A stretch of DNA of 64,000 nucleotides from Paulinella micropora (Eukaryota > Cercozoa > Imbricatea > Euglyphida > Paulinellidae). The notes beneath the pieces were generated by a model. It was not told the origin of the DNA and made no database searches. It worked only from the letters and a program-made list of their open reading frames with translations. How positions within the stretch are numbered: the stretch's first letter is position 1; every line of letters begins with the position of its first letter. The stretch lies in the NCBI GenBank assembly GCA_019918135.1, contig WBZZ01001447.1, positions 114,501-178,500 of the forward strand, read 5' to 3'. A program made the position numbers and the translations under genes. This document shows, piece by piece, positions 46,836 to 57,449 of the stretch.

Positions 46836-48100
46836 TGAGTGCTTCTGCGACGAAGGATGCGGCGACTGTGATCCTGCAAGGCAAGGCGCCTGCGTTCATC
46901 GATGGTATTAAGGGGAGAAGCTGGGATGACTGCTTTGCGCAGGTAAGGGCGGATTTGTCCTCGGTCGAATGCTGGGAATATGTCGTGCCTTTGGCTGATG
47001 TACTGAGATGGCGGTCCGAGATTGAAGCTGAGCCTGCGGCGGGAGCACCGGATGCGGCTTACGGGGACCGGAAGGAGAACAAGAGAGAGGCTGAGGCGAG
47101 GGAGGCAAAGTCTCCTGCGGACGCAAAAGCTGGACCGGGGGCAGGAGATGGCATTAATGTGACCATGCAACAGCGACGGAAGATCATTGCCAGAAGGGCG
47201 CAGATCTTCATGTGGTTGTACAAAGCGCTAGAGTACGGATCTCCGGCGGAGAGCATTGTCCGACACTTGGTCAGAGAGCCTGCGCTGCGACCGGAGGAGC
47301 TCGTCGGCATCCTGCGTCAACGCTACCAAGGGAATGCGGCCCACCAGAAGCAGAAAAGGAACAGCATCGTAAGCAACTGGCAATTTAATGCTAAAGATGG
47401 TATGATGGCACAGCTGAGGGACTTTATGAGTCATTGTGAGTTCCTAGAGGATCATGGTGAACCGGTCAGTGTCACACTGCAGATGCAGTTCGTGAAGACC
47501 GCCCTGGCAAAGTGTGCAGAGAAGCATTTGTGGAAGCCGTTCTTGGATGCGCAAGTTACCAATCCATCGCTGGAGTGGGACGACTTCGAAGCGGCCTTCG
47601 AAAGGAGAGTCATCGCTAATGAAGAGCAGAGGATGGCTACCAAAGAGGAGGCGGTGATGTGGGCGAACGGGCAAGCGAAAGGTGGCAAGAGCGACAAGGG
47701 GGATAAGGGCGGCAAGAGCGATAGGCCGAAGCTGGAGTGCTACAACTGTTCAAAAGGCCACAAGTACTTCAGGTACATGGAGAAGTGTCGCATACCTGGG
47801 CACGAGCATGTAGGCAAGTCGTGCCCAACGCTCAAGGACAGGTACCGCGAGAAAATTCCTAAGGAAGAAAAACCGAAGAAAGATGTCGCGGCAAATGGAG
47901 GGAGAGACCAAGGACGCAAAGGTTCTGGTGCCCCGAAGAACCCCCCCGCCGCGGCCGTGTCGTGTATGGCGTTTGATCTAAGACGTCAAAGGCGAGCAAC
48001 GATGGTGATCCTGTTCCAAGATATGCAGTGGGTGAGGAGGAGTACCTGGCTCCGGCGGCGGATGGTTCGGGACTGCGGGTGATACCTAAGAAGGGTGAGA
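46836..48100 (+). other. Copia-3 gag region
   Basis: Helical Gag with the Copia-type (UBN2-like) layout: ILQGKAPAFIDGIKGRSWDD near the start, then IFMWLYKALEYGSPAE and WKPFLDAQVTNPSLEWDDFE. A Lys/Gly/Asp linker (GGKSDKGDKGGKSDR) is followed by a Cys/His cluster CYNCSKGHKYFRYMEKC...GHEHVGKSC near 47738-47822. Confidence 0.75.
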
Positions 48101-48365
48101 AGACGTGTGGGTATGCATTTATGGCTCAGAATGAGACGAGGTTCGTTTTTGTGGCACCACCGGAGAGCGAGGCTGAAGGGAACCAAAGCAATGGGACGGT
48201 GAACGTGGCCGACTTCTTTACGGTGTTCAACAATGCTCCCCTGGCGGAGCTGCATTGGTGGAAGTGGTACTACAATCTCCGCATCTCTCCGGACGAATGG
48301 GAGCACTGGGCTAGTGGACTGTCGGGGGCTGAACCTGTGGCAAAGACACGCCGGTACCCTTGGAA

Positions 48366-48486
48366 TGTGAAGCGTGTAGTGTCACCCAGCCTGCCAAGCC
48401 CAAGATGTGCTCCAGATGCAAAATGGTGGCGTACTGCGATAGAGAGTGCCAGAGAATCGACTACCTAGCCCACAAGGAGTTCTGCA
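48366..48486 (+). other. MYND-type zinc finger inside Copia-3
   Basis: Eight zinc ligands in MYND order: C-x2-C (CEAC), then C-x2-C (CSRC), KMVAYC, C of DREC followed by Q, then H and C in AHKEFC. The spacing C-x2-C-x10-C-x2-C-x5-C-x3-C-x7-H-x3-C and the AYC...ECQ core are characteristic. MYND fingers mediate protein-protein contacts in host proteins such as SMYD methyltransferases and are not a standard Copia domain. It lies between gag and protease. Confidence 0.85.
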
Positions 48487-49249
48487 AATGGACGCAGAAC
48501 GAAGGCAAGGAAGACTGGGCTAAAGTCGTCGAGAGTGGCCGCGAGCCTCGGGGGTTGGGACCTCATAGTCTGAATGAAACGAGACGAAGAGGGGATGTGG
48601 CCTACAGAAGGCTGCTGAGGTATTGTACCGTCAGACTGGACGTGGGGGAGAGTGCTATGGCGCTACAACCGAGGTACAACGACATCTTGCTGCTGATGGG
48701 CCCGCCCAAAGAAGCAAACGAGTATGTACAGGCGAGATGGGACATACTGCAAGAGGCGAAGAGACATGTGACCTCGGAACCGGAACGGGTGTTGCTACGT
48801 GCCAAAGAACGTTACTTCCCCTGGGTATATCAACTGTCTTCGATTGAGGCGGCTACAGAGCAGGCGTTGGCGCAACGACGTGCTGGGCTAAACACATCAG
48901 CTACGACAATGGGTCGAAGTGGTGGCACTAGTGATGTGATTGCAGGACAGGGGGAGTCGGCTTACAGTGAAAGACGAGTTGGACGATGGGAAGAGGAGCG
49001 AACGGTCATCACACCAGAGGGCGGTGGAGGTGATCCAGTACCCCGGAATGTGATGGATGATGAAAAGAAGCCACCAAACACGCCGCCTGCGCAGGTTGGT
49101 TAGCGACAATGCACAAGATGGTGATGTGGAAATGACCGAGGAAGGGAGGTCTATGCAAGAAGGAGGGCTGCATCGCGATGGGGAGGTACCTCTACTGGTG
49201 GAGAAGAAGACAAGGGACCTACAGCTCACATGGCTTTTGAAGATGGAGT

Positions 49250-52200
49250 AATGGGCGGGCAGGACCTGTATGAAGTCTATCTTGACTGCGGGTCGTCGCA
49301 GCACATGGTTCCGATAGAAGACGCCCTAAGCAAGATTGGACAGGAGGAGGGGTGGCAGTGAGAGGGATCTCTGGGCTCGTCAAAACTGTGGCGATGGGGG
49401 ATACGTCGTTTACAGGCATGAATGGAGAAGGTGGGCAGCAGGAGGTGGAGATGGGGGAGACCTACGTCTTACCTACCCTTGATCATACGCTATTCTCATC
49501 TGGTCGCCTACAGCGAACGGGTTACACAATAGTAATGCAAGATGATGAATTCTTCGTGATGAGGAAGAAGGTTATGGTAGACGCATGCGAAAAGATTTTG
49601 ACTGGGAGCTTCGATGCTGATACGTGTCAATACCGGTTTCACATGGCGAACCCACCTGGATGGAGGAAAGAGAAGAAGGAATGCTCACCGTTCCCCAATG
49701 CAACACTGCGTTTTGGTCTACCAGCATGAAACCAAGTATACGGTGAATGAGTGAGATAAATGGCATATTTCACTTCGGGGAGACGATGGCACGTCAGTTC
49801 CTTGAAGCAAAATGGGCTGACACCGAAGGAAAGGCGTCTACCCTGAGGTGTGATTGCTTGGCCTGTTCTACCACTAAGATTACTAAGCACTCGTCATTTA
49901 AGGGGGCGTCGCTAACGCTATGTGCAAAGACGGGAGAGGACTGGAGTGCAGATGGTACCGGTCGTATACCGTTTCCGTTGTACGGCAACACGCCGTATTG
50001 CCTGTTGTTTGTGGAGAACGTGTCTGGATACCTGAAAGGGCATTGGAACCACACGAGGGCATCAGACATTGCTGTCAAGCAGCTGGCTGCTGTGAGGGTG
50101 TGGTCGAAGACCCAGACGGGGACCGACATGAAACAGTTCCGGACGGACAAAGAGTGGATCTCGAATGCGGTGAAAGATTTCCTCAGAAGTGAGGGGATTG
50201 AGCCCCGGTTACCCGTTCGTGTGGACCCTAATAAGGATGCATATGCTGAGGCAGGGATTCACATTGTTTTCTTATTGGCAGCTACGTTGCTAACCGCAAG
50301 GAGTGTGCCTGTCTACTTCTTACCTCTGGCGGTCGACTATGCTATCTTTCTCATCAACATGCAAGCGAGAGCAGGGGCAAAGATGACGAGGCACGAGATG
50401 TTCTACAAAGGCCAGCTCCACCCTTCTCCATCCTGAAGCCTTTTGGGTGCTTATGTGTGTACTACAAGGGTGGCAAGAAGGGCCAAGAGAAGGGAGTGCC
50501 GGGAGTGTTCATGGGGGTGAGCACAGAGGAGTCAGCCTATAAGGTGTGGATTTACTACAAAGGTAAGCTGGTGACGACGGCGGACATGGTCGTCAGGGAC
50601 TCTACTGTACATGGCTGGCCTACTCTCTACCCACGGGGCAAGATGGCATCGTCACTGCAACACAGCTTCCAAACTGCCAACCCAGTTCAAGAGAAGGGGG
50701 CCGAAAAGGGCGAAAAACCCGGTGCATTTTTTACTGCAAGTGAACAGCGACTGTTAGACAAATTGCTGGAAGTGGTAACTGTTGAAGATAAAAATGATAC
50801 CGGGGAAGAGGGGTGCATAGTGGAAGACGTGGCGGACGGACCGGAAGTGTTTTCTGCACGTGATGGTGTTCCAACTGACGAAGCTGGGGTTGTGGAGCTG
50901 GTGGTCGTTGGGGACGAGGGGTCGAGTAGTGGTCGTGCCAGAAAGGTGGGAGCAGGGGCTACTGATGGGAAGGTCGGAAGGGCAGCTGCTGGTGCACCTT
51001 TGCCTCGTTCAGGAGCATTGCAGGGTCGTGCTGGAGCGGACCAGAAGAGAGATGCAAGGGGGGTGCCAGTGGTGTGGACAGGTAACATCATTGACACATC
51101 CAACATAGTTGCAGGGGTGAGGAGCAGGAAGCCAACGAAGCCAACTAACTTCCGCTCTGGTGCATACTTGGTGACGGTCCCGATTCCTCATCGAGAGGCT
51201 ACTGCCTCAGGCAAATTTAACGACTCAAGGTTCAAGGACATCGACAAGCACCTCAGGTTGGGTGCTATCGTGGAGCGTCATGTGTCAGAGAAGCCTCCGG
51301 GGCAACCACTGGTCCCAACAAGGTTTGTCGACTTTGAAAAGCGAGAGACGGTCGATGGTCAGGTAGTGGATACAAAGTCAAGGATTGCTGGCATTGGTTT
51401 CCGACAACCGGCGTGGCAGTACGATAGAGTGGATCTACCGACGTGTAGAGTTGAGTTGGTGTGGTCTACGTGTGCTCTTGCGGTATTGCAGGACCTTGAT
51501 ATATTTGGAATGGACGAGGAGAGTGCGTTCCCGCAGGTAAAGCTGCGGGTACCGGTGTGGCTGCAACCTCCGGCTGGATACGCGCCACCTAATGTGGTAT
51601 GGGAAGCTCTTGGGGAGGTCAACGGTTTGAAGCCCTCTGGCCACATTTATTGGAACGACCGAGTGGTTCCGACTCAGAAGAAGATGGGCTTCGTGCAGAG
51701 CATCCTGGAGCCGGTCATGTTCGGAAGGATTGATCCTGAGACGAAGAAGACTGAAGTATTGACGTACCATGTCGATGATAACATTCATGCTGCAGCGTCT
51801 AAGGCAAGCCGAAAGGAGTATGTGGAGAAGCTCAACGAGGAGTGGGGGAACGTGAAGGATCTAGGCCCGGTCAAACAGTTCCTCTCGCTTGAGTTTGAGG
51901 TTAGTAGGAAGGGTGGAGAATACACCGTATCTATCTACCAACGCGAGTATACGGAGACGTTGATGGCAAGGTTCAAGAGGAGCGACGGGCGTCCATGGAT
52001 GCCGGCCAAGACGCCGTGGTTGCCGGAGGGATCGAAGATGGTGCCGGTGCTGGGGGAGTACTCGCCACAGGAGATTGTAGGGAGTTACATCTACTTGAAA
52101 GCGAGTTGCCCGGAGTCGGTTCTTCCGTTGAGTTACCTGGCTGAGCATCAGTCCGACAGGAGCAAGTTCGATTATCGAGCGGCGGAGCAGCTATTGCCCT

Positions 52201-52751
52201 ATTTCCTGTTCGTCAAGAACAGGGGTGTTAAGTTCTCGTCGAAGGGCAACCGTACGCCGGAGGCGGACTCAGATTCGTCCTTAGTAAATGGAAGTCGCAT
52301 GTACTCGCGAACAGGGGGTGTGGTGTTCCTGGCGGATGGGCCTGTGATGGTGAGGGCTTCCAATCAGAAGCATTTGGCCACAGGCACGCAAGAGAGTGAA
52401 ACCTATGCGGCTTCGGAGGTGTTGCATGATCTTGAGTCGGTGCGTAATATGATTCGGGCTCTGCCTTGGTCGGATGAAAACCCATTGAAATACGAGTTGA
52501 TGGCGACGCCGACTCTCAATGTCGACAATCAGGCTACGGTGTATACTGCGCCGGAATCGGTGTTTGGTAAGAAGCTGCGTCATATTGCTCTGATGCATTA
52601 CCATTTGACTGAGGCGATGAGGAAGGGGGAGGTTATGATGCGTTGGGTCCCATCAGCAGACAATTGCGCCGATGTTCTCTCAAAGAAAATCGCTAGCCCC
52701 TCCTTGTTCAAGAAGGGGGCAGACAGACTGTCTGGACATCAGTCCAAGTAA
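49250..52751 (+). other. Copia-3 protease, integrase, RT and RNase H region
   Basis: A protease-type segment lies near 49270-49310 (VYLDCGSSQHMVP), the integrase core around 50100-50430 (KQFRTDKEWISNAVKDFLRS, then LPLAVDYAIFLINM), a Gly/Lys/Asp-rich linker at 50690-51060, and RT from about 51240. RT has LVPTRFVDFEKRE, DIFGMDEESAFPQV and TYHVDDNIHAA (near 51765). RNase H has ATGTQESETYAASEVL (52380-52430), LNVDNQATVYT and DNCADVLSKKI. Fossil element. Confidence 0.85.
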
Positions 52752-52882
52752 GCATTACTGAGGATGCTTATGCCTTTGCTCATTAGAGGTGTCCTATGAC
52801 TCTAGTGATAAGGTTAGAATATATTTGTGACTTCTACCTCACTAGTGACTTTATTGGTAACTACCTCTGAAATTAGGGGGAG

Positions 52883-53174
52883 CTTTACATTGCAATAACG
52901 GTTACAATAATTTCTGACAGCAGTTACTAGTGATATGACAGTTACGTCATTTATTATATGTCGATAGGACTGATTTACCAATTATTTACGACTGACCTAA
53001 TTAATGAATTTGGCATTGTCAGCCAGTCACATGTTATGGTTTTGCCACCTTCAGTTTGGCGGTAATAATTTTACTCAATAAATCTCTCACAATCTGTTCA
53101 ACTGCGAACTACCAAAGTATCCCGTCTTCAACCCGGCCTCTGTCAACTAAGCTACCGGATTTATCAATACATTG
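52883..53174 (+). repeat. Copia-3 3' LTR
   Basis: Partner of 46539-46830, followed by AGCCT (target duplication). Confidence 0.93.
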
Positions 53175-54460
53175 AGCCTCGCCTACCGCGTGGAGGCAAC
53201 AACAGGCTCAAGATCCGGAGTTTAAGGAACTCATACAGTTGTATCAGAACCCGATGAGCTAAATGACGAAAGCGATCAAAGATCAAATGAAGGAGATGAT
53301 GGAGAGATGGTCTACTGTGGTACAAGGGCCTTCACGGTCGCTATGCGTCACAGCCGGACAAATGGGCTCTTTGGGTACCGGAGAGTCTGAGACGATTTAT
53401 ATTTGTCGCAGCCCACAATTGCCCACTTTTGGCGCATCCGGGTCGACAACGAACTCACATGTTCGTAGCGAGCGATTCTGGTGGAAAAGATGAAGAGGAG
53501 ATAGATCAGGCGGTGGATGCATGCATCCCGTGCAAGATAAACAAAACACCACTGAAGGCAAATTTCGGCCTGATTGGCGAATTTCCTCTTCATGCGGGGA
53601 TGTTTGAGTTTATACACATTGATCATGTGGGACCTTTCCCAGAATCGAAGGATGGTTACAAATACCTCCTCACGGCTATTGACAGAGCCACCAACTATGT
53701 GTGGATCATCCCTGTCAAAGACGTTACCGGCAAGACGACGGCCGAGGCGCTGATCGATAGGATCATCTCACAGATCGGAGTACCAAGAAAGATATGTTCT
53801 GATCGAGGCTCGGACTTTAATAACGAGGTCATCGACAAACTATCTAAGTATTACGGGATGAAATGGCAATATGTTACTGCCTATAACCCGCGAGCAATGG
53901 GAAAATCGAGCGGGTACACAGACCCCCTCAAAGCCTCACTAAAGATGTATTGCACGAAGAAGGAGAATCAAAGAGCATGGGTCGAGGCAGCACCATCATT
54001 TGCGTTTGCAATGAACTGTCTACCCTCTACGGCGTTAGGAGGCTCGAAGAGCTCAATCTCGCCATATCAGTTAGTATATGGGCGTGAGCCTGATATCCCG
54101 ACTTCGCTCCTTCACCCAAAAGACACTTGGGCGGATGCGTATGAGTTGTTTGGGATGAGAGTTAGAGTGAAGATGGAGGCGGAACAAATAGTCAGGGCGC
54201 ATAGAGAGGCGGAGCGCCGAAAGACTGATGCTGAGGGGTGCGACAAGCGCACTTGGATCAGATCAAATTCCAGGTCGGGGATATTGTACTGTTGTATCAT
54301 CCTCAGTTCCCGAAAGGAGTCAGCTCTAAGCTGTTCACTCACTGGAAAGGACCTTATCAGATTATGGAACAGACGGGACCTCTGAACTACAAGATCAGGG
54401 GTAGAGGGAAGGTGCAAATTGTGAATGTAAGAAGGCTGATTAAGTATGATCCCTTCTTAT
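53175..54460 (+). other. Ty3-type element, integrase region
   Basis: Resumes after Copia-3. A zinc-binding type segment ending in CIPCKINK lies near 53520-53550. The catalytic core has HIDHVGPFPESKDGYKYLL with the first Asp near 53620, and KICSDRGSDFNNEVIDKL near 53790-53840. The C-terminal GPF/Y-type module (HWKGPYQIMEQTGPLNYKI) lies near 54330-54400. This is the order expected for a Ty3-type integrase. Broken. Confidence 0.88.
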
Positions 54461-55338
54461 TGGAAGATGAATCCGTTGAGGAGGCGTTAAAACGGATGAA
54501 AGATGATTTCAAAGAGGTGCCCCCCATCCACAAGGAGGCTGGCATAGACCAAGACGATGTTTATCGGGCACCGATAGCTGAGAAGGAGGAGAGTGAGGTG
54601 GACAGTAAGGAGAAGACTGACCGCATAAGCGCGGTGGGAACTCAGTCTAAGTCTCCGCGAGAGCATAGCGGAAAGAAGGAGAAGATCACAGAGGCGCAGC
54701 TAAGGAGAGCGCGGAATGATCTTATCAACGACCAACCGAGGAAGGCGATGAGGTCGATGGGATCAAAGGACGTCCACCAGGAGGAGGAGGGGACGGACAC
54801 TGACCCAAACGCGGGCAACGTTGAGATTGTCCATGAGCGATGGAAGGAAGGCGATGCGATAGCAACCATCGCATGGGTGAAAGATGCTTTCTATCTGATG
54901 AGACCAGCGGAAGAACATGTCGCTGATGACACTCTCTCAGACTTATACTTGATGCGGGTCGTGGCGGTCCCACGACAGATGCGTGTCACACTGACACTCA
55001 AAATATCATCAGCCGCAAAAATATTACAACCGATACTCCAGTTTTGGAGAAGTATGGACCCGGTTGAGGATCCAAAGGCAAGACATTATCTGCCAGTATA
55101 TAAAGACGCAAAAAGTCTCGAGACATGGGATGATACAATTACTCTCAGAGACAAGGATTACATTGCGTGGACCATTCAGACACTGCCAAGAGGAGTGCTT
55201 GATATCCCTTTTGAATTATCGTTGGGCGGAATCCCTAATAAGATCTGGGACATTCTCGAACAGTCAAAGTTTGATCTGACCTTTGTTGGTGGTCCTCCAC
55301 CAGGTAAAGAAATCCGCGCCAGACGACGAAGGCAGTAA
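54460..55338 (+). other. Ty3-type element, long C-terminal extension after integrase
   Basis: About 290 further residues follow the GPF/Y module. First comes a charged low-complexity linker (Lys/Glu-rich, about 54470-54800), then a compact-looking segment rich in aromatic and aliphatic residues (WKEGDAIATIAWVKDAFYLM, then LSLGGIPNKIWDILEQ) ending RARRRRQ. It is not a recognisable chromodomain and I do not know the fold. Confidence 0.55.
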
Positions 55339-56042
55339 CAAGGAAACTATTTTTCTTTATGCGTCTCAAACAAACTGGTTGATTGCCCACGGCGTATCAT
55401 GATTTGATCATGTATCATCAGTTATCAATATGAATATTAAAAAGACTCAGTGATATAACTTGGCATTCGATCGCAACATACGAGTGCAAAAGGTCGATCG
55501 ACGATGATACTACACCGTATACGGGGATCGCTAGTGTATTGAGCGATGGTGTTCCCGGGTATGACCCTTTCCAAGTCCTGAGATGATGTTCTCGAAAATG
55601 AAATGTTATCTGAAACTTTCATTAAATTATTTTTTACGATAGATTATATACTGTCGTACCTGAGCACGGTCAATCTCTACTTGTGTCGGTATATTGCAGG
55701 GTCGGGTACATACACCTCGACTTCGGATATAGCTATTAGGACTGGCCCCCTAATACTATATCATAGGATATCCGCCTTATACAAGGGTATGTCATTAAAA
55801 AAAAGACAATTTACTTACGATCTCCCTGTGAATAATAATAATCATAATAATAATAATAATAGTGTATCTCCTGCCAATTGCTGAGCCAAAAGGCCATGTG
55901 CATCCAGTCCTCCATTCCATAAGGAAAGTCTCCACACCAATCGGTGGAATAAAGGAAGTGACTGCATAGAACATTACTCTAGGAGCTTTATACCAATCAG
56001 CCCATGGAAAGGACCGATGGCCTATGTACTCCCTAATAAAAA

Positions 56043-56079
<37 letters not shown>

Positions 56080-56172
56080 GGCTTCCTCAGACTATAGCAT
56101 CAGATCCAGATCCTGGACATGTGCCTCCATAATAATAATAATAATAATAATGATAATAATAATAATAATAAT
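55339..56172. other. spacer with diverged non-LTR 3' ends and AAT repeats
   Basis: 55339-55830 shows no gene. From about 55831 there are (AAT)n tracts separated by short segments whose minus strand reads GGAGG(A/C)...CACATG. 56082-56131 (minus: ATGGAGGCACATGTCCAGGA) and about 55860-55915 look like truncated 3' ends of SINE/LINE relatives. 56037-56081 and 56131-56172 are (AAT)n. Confidence 0.55.
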
Positions 56173-56440
56173 AGTGCTTCTCTGTCAATGGCTGATGCAT
56201 TTCTGCACATGCGCCTCCATCGTCTCACCCGTGAGGGGAGTATGAAGAATTGACGATAGGCTGTAATGACACCCCCGCAAGGGCAGTTTCAACACTTCCA
56301 GACGGACCGGTATGTTCAATGAAAATACTGGTCCAGACGGACCGGTATGTTCAATGAAAATACTGGTGGCACCGACGGGAATCGAACTGGCGACAGGGCC
56401 CAGATGGTAGAACTTGACCACTGGGCTATCACGGTGTCCA
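56173..56440 (-). mobile_element. tRNA-derived SINE, full-length copy a
   Basis: Minus strand starts at the right end with GGACACCGTGATAGCCC. It has a box A match TAGCCCAGTGG (56428-56418) and box B AGTTCGATTCC (56388-56378), and a tRNA-like 3' acceptor end CGGTGCCACCA. A unique body ending GATGGAGGCGCATGTGCAGA...TTGACAGAGAAGCACT and an (ATT)n tail at the left follow. A 35-bp internal segment (CCAGACGGACCGGTATGTTC...) is duplicated at about 56298-56367, as in copies c and e. Confidence 0.85.
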
Positions 56441-56459
56441 AAATAATAATAATAATAAT

Positions 56460-56692
56460 AGTGCTTCTCTGTCAATGGCTGATGCAAATCTGCACATGCG
56501 CCTCCATCGTCTCACCCGTGAGGGGAGTACGAAGATTTGACGATAGGCTCTAATGACACCCCCGCACGGGCAGTTCCAACACTTCCAGACGGACCGGTAT
56601 GTTCAATGAAAATACTGGTGGCACCGACGGGAATCGAACTGGCGACAGGGCCCAGATGGTAGAACTTGACCGCTGGGCTATCACGGTGTCCA
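56460..56692 (-). mobile_element. tRNA-derived SINE, full-length copy b
   Basis: Same head, body and (ATT)n tail as copy a, without the 35-bp internal duplication. It lies directly in the tail array of copy a's neighbourhood. Confidence 0.85.
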
Positions 56693-56715
56693 ATAATAAT
56701 AATAATAATAATAAT

Positions 56716-56952
56716 AGTGCTTCTGTGTCAATGGCTGATGCATTTCTGCACATGCGCCTCCATCGTCTCACCCGTGAGGGGAGTACGAAGAATTGACGAT
56801 AAGCTCTAATGACACCCCCGCAAGGGCAGTTCCAACACTTCCAGACGGACCGGTATGTTCAATGAAAATACTGGTCCAGACGGACCGGTATGTTCAATGA
56901 AAATACTGGTGGCACCGACGGGAATCGAACTGGCGACAGGGCCCAGATGGTA
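56716..56952 (-). mobile_element. tRNA-derived SINE, copy c, 5'-truncated
   Basis: Shares body, box B and the internal duplication but ends at GGGCCCAGATGGTA, lacking box A. It abuts the 3' tail of the LINE at 56953, so it inserted into or next to that tail. Confidence 0.8.
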
Positions 56953-57449
56953 ATATATAATAACAATAACAATAGACTTATCAGTCAATTGGCCTTTGAT
57001 CCTGTCGGACATGTGCCTCCATTGGTAGCACGGGACCGTTCGGTGACGCGGCTCCGCTCCAAAGACTCGACTGGCAGTGCAATGTGCAAATGAGCGTGCT
57101 GTGCATGTGCAAGTGGGTGCAAGGAGTGAGAGGAGTTATCTGCCGAGAAGAAGCCGCGACGCTGCGCTGACCTCCACCTACAACAGATCTAGCCAGACAT
57201 TCTACCTGACTAGGCCTTCCCCTCCTTCTACCCACCTCCTGAACGACCGTGAGGTCGATCACCTCCTCCTCCTCCTCCGCCCCCTCTGCCTCCCTGATCT
57301 GCGCCTCCAACTCCTCCCACTCCTTCCATATGGTGGCAACAAACCTTCCTAACTCCTCCTCCACCTCTTCTGGGACAGGGATAAACAAAACGCCGAGCAT
57401 CGCCGCCATCTTTTCATCCCCCCCTTCAGCCATTCCTCTTTGAAGAGCC

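Larger units (their letters stand above)
46539..53174 (+). mobile_element. Copia-3: Ty1/Copia LTR retrotransposon with a MYND-type zinc finger, few breaks, inserted in the Ty3-type element
   Basis: A 6.6-kb element. LTRs are 292 bp each (46539-46830, 52883-53174), about 97% identical. A 5-bp target duplication AGCCT flanks it at 46534-46538 and 53175-53179. The primer site TGGGTTATGAGTGC overlaps the LTR end, and its ATG (46836) is a plausible gag start. The purine tract AATTAGGGGGAG precedes the 3' LTR. Order: gag with zinc cluster, MYND finger, protease, integrase, RT, RNase H. The RT/RNase H part is one long open stretch (50457-52751). A few breaks elsewhere. Fossil, but fairly young. Confidence 0.92.
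23778..55338 (+). mobile_element. Ty3/Gypsy-type LTR retrotransposon, broken and split by two Copia insertions
   Basis: Element pieces lie at about 23778-24418, 40935-46538 and 53175-55338, all on the plus strand. Domain order is gag, protease-like, RT, RNase H, integrase, the Ty3 order (integrase after RNase H). Two nested Copia elements interrupt it, each flanked by a short target duplication. It has several further breaks and is a fossil, older than both insertions. I could not find its LTRs: sequence left of 23778 and right of 55338 shows no matching direct repeat by eye, so the outer limits are approximate. Confidence 0.75.

Noticed and set aside
56378-56440. Genuine tRNA gene
   Set aside because: Box A and B are present, but the unit is repeated, continues into a SINE body and ends in an (ATT)n tail.
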